Positions 61,410 to 64,000 of a DNA stretch of 64,000 nucleotides are shown one piece after another. The notes below the pieces were generated by a model. It saw only the letters and a list, made by a program, of their open reading frames with translations. It did not search any database and was not told where the DNA came from. A program made the translations under genes and the position numbers. Where the stretch lies: positions 39,032 to 103,031 of the forward strand of contig NZ_DASVCJ010000047.1 of assembly GCF_036381655.1 (NCBI RefSeq), in the 5' to 3' direction. The first letter of the stretch is position 1, and every line of letters begins with the position of its first letter. This DNA comes from Ferrovibrio sp036381655. Its GTDB lineage: Bacteria > Pseudomonadota > Alphaproteobacteria > Ferrovibrionales > Ferrovibrionaceae.

Positions 61410-62099
61410 TCAGCCCCGTTTCTTGCCCGGCAGGATCGTCGTATTGACGCCATTGATGAAAATGATTACCCGCCCCTTGTCGCGGATACGCAAACCGTTG
61501 GCCCGGATCATGCCCAGATCGGACTGACCCCAGACCTTCTCGTCGCTGGCCAGCTCGTCGGTGTTGAGATTCACCTCGGCGCTGGTGCCATGCATCTGAT
61601 AGCCGTTGTCGCCATAGACATTGATGTTGCCGAACAGGTTCAGCAGCTTTGTTCCGCCATGATAAAGGCCGGTATCGGCCGTCAGCGACCACCAGGCGCC
61701 GTTATTCATCGTCAGGTCGGCCTGGACATTGTCCATCGTCACCTGCTGCTTATCCTGCGGGTCCTGGATGGCGCGATCGGCGGTCACCACGTAAGGCTGA
61801 TCCTTGGCATCGGTTCCGCGATAGCGCGGATTGTTCATGACGAGCGCCGCCTCGGCGGTATCGACTTCGCTGAAGGTCAGCGGCAGCGCCACATGTCGCT
61901 TAGCCAGTTGCGGCCAGGCGACCAGCACGGCGACCGTGCCGAGGGCCAGCAAGGGCAGCACGAACTTCATGAAATGGACGTAGCGCCGGCGCTTGGTCAG
62001 CGTCGTCAGCGCCATTTCGGAGTTGCGCGGTGCGAATTCGGTAACACGACGATGCCGTGACACTGAGAATTCCGCTGCCTCTTCGATGCCGCCGGCCAT
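61410..62099 (-). CDS. lptC: LPS export protein LptC
   Basis: LptC is the bitopic inner-membrane component that hands LPS to LptA. The 229-residue protein has a single N-terminal helix (FVLPLLALGTVAVLVAWPQL) after a cytoplasmic arm of about 45 residues, then the LptC beta-jellyroll (NNPRYRGTDAKDQPYVVTAD, GAWWSLTADTGLYHGGTKLL, VWGQSDLGMIRANGLRIRDK). Start ATG 62097-62099 overlaps the kdsD stop (ATGA). The arm is longer than in enteric LptC, which is normal for alphaproteobacteria. Confidence 0.92.
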   Translation of the reverse strand: MAGGIEEAAEFSVSRHRRVTEFAPRNSEMALTTLTKRRRYVHFMKFVLPLLALGTVAVLVAWPQLAKRHVALPLTFSEVDTAEAALVMNNPRYRGTDAKDQPYVVTADRAIQDPQDKQQVTMDNVQADLTMNNGAWWSLTADTGLYHGGTKLLNLFGNINVYGDNGYQMHGTSAEVNLNTDELASDEKVWGQSDLGMIRANGLRIRDKGRVIIFINGVNTTILPGKKRG

Positions 62100-63178
62100 C
62101 ACGTGATTCCGGCGCGCACGCAATCGTGCATATGAACGATGCCGACCGGCCGGCCGGCTTCCACGACGAAGAACGCGGTGATCCGCCGGCGGTTCATCTC
62201 CCGCAGGGCCTCGACGGCCAGAATATTCGGGCCGATCGTGATCGGCGACTTCGTCATGACCGCATCAACCTTCTGAGCCAGCAGGTCGCCTTCGATATGG
62301 CGGCGCAAATCGCCATCGGTGACGATGCCGACCAGCCTGCCCCTGTTGCGTCCCTTTTCGGCAATGACGCCGATGCAGCCGAAACTGCGCCCGGCCATGG
62401 TGATCAGCGCCTCCCGCATCGGCGTGCCGCTTGCCACCAGCGGCATCTCCGCCCCGGCATGCATCAGATCCTTGACCTTGATCAGTTGCTTGCCCAAACG
62501 GCCGCCGGGGTGGAAGACCCGGTAATGCTCGCGCGTAAACCCTTTGCGTTCCATTAACGCCACGGCCAGCGCATCGCCGAGGGCCAGCATCATGGTCGTC
62601 GAAGTCGTCGGCGCCAACCCCATCGGGCAGGCCTCCTCGACCGGCGGCAAGGTCAGAACGACATCCGAGGCCTGGCCCAGCGCCGAACGCGGCTTCGAGG
62701 TCATGCCGATCAGCGGAATGGCGAAGCGTTTGGCATGGGCGATGAGGTCGGCCAGTTCGGGCACGTCGCCCGAATTCGACAGGCAGAGCAGGACATCGCC
62801 CTGGGTCACCATGCCGAGATCGCCATGGCTGGCTTCTGCCGGATGGACGAAGAAAGCCGGCGTGCCGGTCGAGGCCATGGTCGCCGCAATCTTGCGCGCC
62901 ACATGGCCGCTCTTGCCCATGCCGGACACGATCACGCGGAAACGGCCGCCGGGCTGGCTTACGCCCATCAGAATGTCGACGGCCTTGGTGAAGGCGCCAT
63001 CGATCTGCGCGGCCAGCGCCGCCAGGCCGTTCGCTTCCATCAGCAGGACGCGGCGGCCAACCGCCACATCCTCGCTGGCAGCCGGCTTCGGATTCGAAAC
63101 CTGGACGACCTTTACCTCTGTCTTTGTGCTCTTGCGCCCGACGCGCTTGGCACGCGTGGCGGCTGGTGCGGATGCCAT
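62099..63178 (-). CDS. kdsD: D-arabinose-5-phosphate isomerase
   Basis: KdsD/KpsF makes arabinose 5-phosphate, the first KDO precursor, so it belongs with the LPS genes that follow. The 359-residue protein has a SIS domain (VSGMGKSGHVARKIAATMAS, FVHPAEASHGDLGMV, SNSGDVPELADLI) and two CBS repeats (MPLVASGTPMREALITMAGR and DAVMTKSPITIGPNILAVEA). A Lys/Arg-rich arm of about 30 residues precedes the fold (SAPAATRAKRVGRKSTKT). Start ATG 63176-63178; a TTG at 63199 is less likely. Confidence 0.95.
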   Translation of the reverse strand: MASAPAATRAKRVGRKSTKTEVKVVQVSNPKPAASEDVAVGRRVLLMEANGLAALAAQIDGAFTKAVDILMGVSQPGGRFRVIVSGMGKSGHVARKIAATMASTGTPAFFVHPAEASHGDLGMVTQGDVLLCLSNSGDVPELADLIAHAKRFAIPLIGMTSKPRSALGQASDVVLTLPPVEEACPMGLAPTTSTTMMLALGDALAVALMERKGFTREHYRVFHPGGRLGKQLIKVKDLMHAGAEMPLVASGTPMREALITMAGRSFGCIGVIAEKGRNRGRLVGIVTDGDLRRHIEGDLLAQKVDAVMTKSPITIGPNILAVEALREMNRRRITAFFVVEAGRPVGIVHMHDCVRAGIT

Positions 63179-63287
63179 GGACTTACCCACCGCTTGCAAC
63201 CTCTAACAAAAATCGTGCCAAATATGGGGGCTTAGCCCTGAAAATGCAAACCGGTTGATCTGTCAGGGCCCTTTTCGCCCGATACAA

Positions 63288-63902
63288 TCAGTGGGCGAAG
63301 ATATCTTCCTCTGCCCAACCTGCGAGATCAAGCTCGGCGCGGGTCGGCAGGAAACCGAAACAGGCTTCCGCCAAGGCCGTACGCCCTTCCCGGGCCAGCA
63401 TCCCATCCAGCACGGTCTTGAGCTGATGCAGGTGCAGCACGTCCGACGCGGCATAGCGCTGCTGCGCCTCGGTCAGCTTCGGCGCCCCCCAGTCGGAGGA
63501 CTGTTCCTGCTTGGAAATTTCGACGCCGATCAGCTCGCGGCACAGATCCTTCAGGCCATGCCGGTCGGTGAAGGTGCGGACAAGGCGGGACGCCGTGCGG
63601 GTGCAGTAGACCGGCGCGGTCTTCGCCCCCAGATAATGCCGCAGCGCCGCCAGGTCGAACCGGGCGAAATGGAATAGCTTCAGGATATTGGGGTTTTCCA
63701 GCAGGCGCTTGAGATTCGGCGCCCGATAATCCGTGCCGGCCTGGAACTGCACCAGATGGGCATTGCCGTCGCCGCCGGAGAGCTGGACCACGCAAAGCCG
63801 GTCGCGCAGCGTGCGCAATCCCATGGTTTCGGTATCCACGGCAACCACCGGCCCCAGATCGAGGCCGTCGGGCAAGTCGCCTTGATGAACGGTAATGGCC
63901 AT
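63288..63902 (-). CDS. rnd: Ribonuclease D-like 3'-5' exonuclease
   Basis: The 204-residue protein is the DEDD exonuclease domain alone: VVAVDTETMGLRTLRDRLCV (motif I, DxE), KLFHFARFDLAALRHYLG (motif II) and RYAASDVLHLHQLKTVLDG (motif III, Y-x3-D). The HRDC domains of E. coli RNase D are absent, as usual for the short alphaproteobacterial form. It acts in tRNA 3'-end processing. Start ATG 63900-63902. The remaining 98 bp of the window contain a 16-bp GC palindrome (63941-63956) and no gene. Confidence 0.92.
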   Translation of the reverse strand: MAITVHQGDLPDGLDLGPVVAVDTETMGLRTLRDRLCVVQLSGGDGNAHLVQFQAGTDYRAPNLKRLLENPNILKLFHFARFDLAALRHYLGAKTAPVYCTRTASRLVRTFTDRHGLKDLCRELIGVEISKQEQSSDWGAPKLTEAQQRYAASDVLHLHQLKTVLDGMLAREGRTALAEACFGFLPTRAELDLAGWAEEDIFAH

Positions 63903-64000
63903 GCCTGCGCTCTCTCTGGATGCGCTTGCCTTCAGAGGGTGCCCTGCCGGCAGGGCCCGATCATCGGCACGATACTCGGGAATTGGTGCCCAGGATAAGA

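Noticed and set aside
63941..63956. 16-bp palindrome GCCCTGCCGGCAGGGC near the window end
   Set aside because: GC-only symmetry in a GC-rich gap of unknown context beyond the window; not enough to assign a role.

Overview
The window is a GC-rich, densely packed stretch of chromosome. Its gene content points to an alphaproteobacterium, most likely of the Rhodospirillales type. Supporting evidence: a PetP/PetR-type regulator pair, a petABC operon with a separate Rieske gene, a DUF1150 partner of Hsp20, a DUF6111/DUF1285/CoA-pyrophosphatase/CCA block, and the order rnd-kdsD-lptC-lptA-lptB-rpoN-hpf-ptsN. Nearly everything is core metabolism. I see no phage, transposase, CRISPR array, tRNA or rRNA. 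Genus cannot be assigned from sequence alone.

Layout. 1-2446: end of a branched-chain amino acid ABC uptake cluster (binding protein, LivH, LivM; no ATPases here). 2486-9390: dTDP-glucose dehydratase facing uvrB, then FolM-like SDR/folB and uvrC. A 329-bp AT-rich gap before uvrC carries perfect DnaA boxes. 9444-10755: pgsA-moaD-moaE. 10817-14391: ilvE divergent from a MarR regulator/OmpR-type regulator/histidine kinase unit. 14422-18606 (mostly minus strand): DUF2914 protein, CsaA-like tRNA-binding protein, phasin, TetR regulator, proC, YbjN, UbiK. 18774-29389 (plus strand): lysS, lgt, MidA-type methyltransferase, pgeF, a lipoprotein, prs, rplY, pth, ychF, two MaoC hydratases, a dienelactone hydrolase. 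29386-34634 (minus): VOC protein, apt, mtnP, petC-petB-petA. 34813-36534: trmL, hemF and a very small lysine-rich histone-H1-like gene. 36796-39623 (minus): cca, DUF6111, CoA pyrophosphatase, DUF1285. 39671-46469 (plus): MoxR-DUF58-DUF4159-membrane protein operon. 46473-55717: GNAT, LysR/WrbA pair, pirin, TVP38, disulfide reductase, orphan histidine kinase, lipoprotein, 3-hydroxyacyl-CoA dehydrogenase. 55852-56589: Hsp20/DUF1150. 56710-63902 (minus): ptsN, hpf, a PKHD-type dioxygenase, rpoN, lptB-lptA-lptC-kdsD, RNase D.

Several units are coherent. lptB/A/C with kdsD make and export LPS. petABC is the cytochrome bc1 complex, and a PetP/PetR-like pair lies elsewhere in the window. lysS-lgt-midA-pgeF-lipoprotein-prs-rplY-pth-ychF is a translation, envelope and nucleotide housekeeping run. 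The genes I find most worth a second look are non-standard elements embedded in this core: the 38-residue H1-like protein with two palindromes in its leader, a histone-tail-like extension on MtnP, a 27-bp perfect palindrome before the phasin gene, a tandem duplication of the phasin stop codon, a ROSE-like leader before hsp20, and the DnaA-box region.
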